Assembly: GCA_014379485.1 (NCBI GenBank)
Contig: JACMLS010000644.1
Location: 1-5,568 of the forward strand
Direction: 5' to 3'
Length of the DNA stretch: 5,568 bases
From: Bacteroidia bacterium
GTDB taxonomy: Bacteria; Bacteroidota; Bacteroidia; B-17B0; Aurantibacillaceae
Positions 5,567-5,568 of the stretch are shown piece by piece (positions within the stretch are counted from its first letter, which is position 1; the number at the start of each line of letters is the position of its first letter). Under the pieces are notes generated by a model. It had not been told where the DNA came from, ran no database searches, and worked only from the letters and a program-made list of their open reading frames with translations. The position numbers and the translations under genes are program-made.

Positions 5567-5568
5567 TC

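Overview
The window looks like chromosomal DNA of a member of the Bacteroidota. It is AT-rich. The coding starts have A/T-rich leaders without a Shine-Dalgarno sequence. The histidine ammonia-lyase carries motifs I associate with the Bacteroidota branch. The one promoter I can support has the Bacteroidota form (TTG, about 20 nt, TAnnTTTG). No species is assigned.

Layout. (1) Nt 2-1207, plus strand: hutH, histidine ammonia-lyase, cut off at the left edge but with nearly all of its active site visible. (2) Nt 1218-1853, plus strand, 10 nt downstream: a secreted 211-residue protein that reads as an eight-stranded outer-membrane beta-barrel, probably co-transcribed with hutH. It ends at a strong intrinsic terminator (1874-1901). 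(3) Nt 1854-2260: a 407-nt gap without a protein gene but with much structure. A 110-nt island (1921-2030) is about 62% G+C, while the next 100 nt are about 24%. It holds a CCTGAGC..GTCGAAGG-type dispersed repeat, a minus-strand terminator hairpin followed by eight U, and a long GC-rich stem-loop. Beyond it lie another stem-loop (2051-2095), a Bacteroidota-type minus-strand promoter (2143-2174), and a perfect 13-bp inverted repeat whose arms flank the promoter's TAnnTTTG box. (4) Nt 2261-5566, minus strand: the last 1101 residues of a very large coiled-coil ATPase of the SMC/MukB-like type, probably DUF3584. It is open at the right edge, so its Walker A head is outside the window.

How the parts relate. 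HutH starts histidine breakdown. The barrel protein is an outer-membrane protein of unknown cargo that appears to share its transcript. The SMC-like gene converges on this pair and has no evident functional link to it. The most unusual part is the convergent gap: promoter, three consecutive stem-loops and a U-tract terminator together read like a small RNA gene of about 190 nt on the minus strand, with a dyad-symmetric candidate operator over its promoter. This small RNA is an inference from sequence alone. The SMC-like ATPase is the other item of interest, because related condensin-like proteins work with partner subunits in chromosome handling or anti-plasmid defence, and any partners would lie beyond the right edge.
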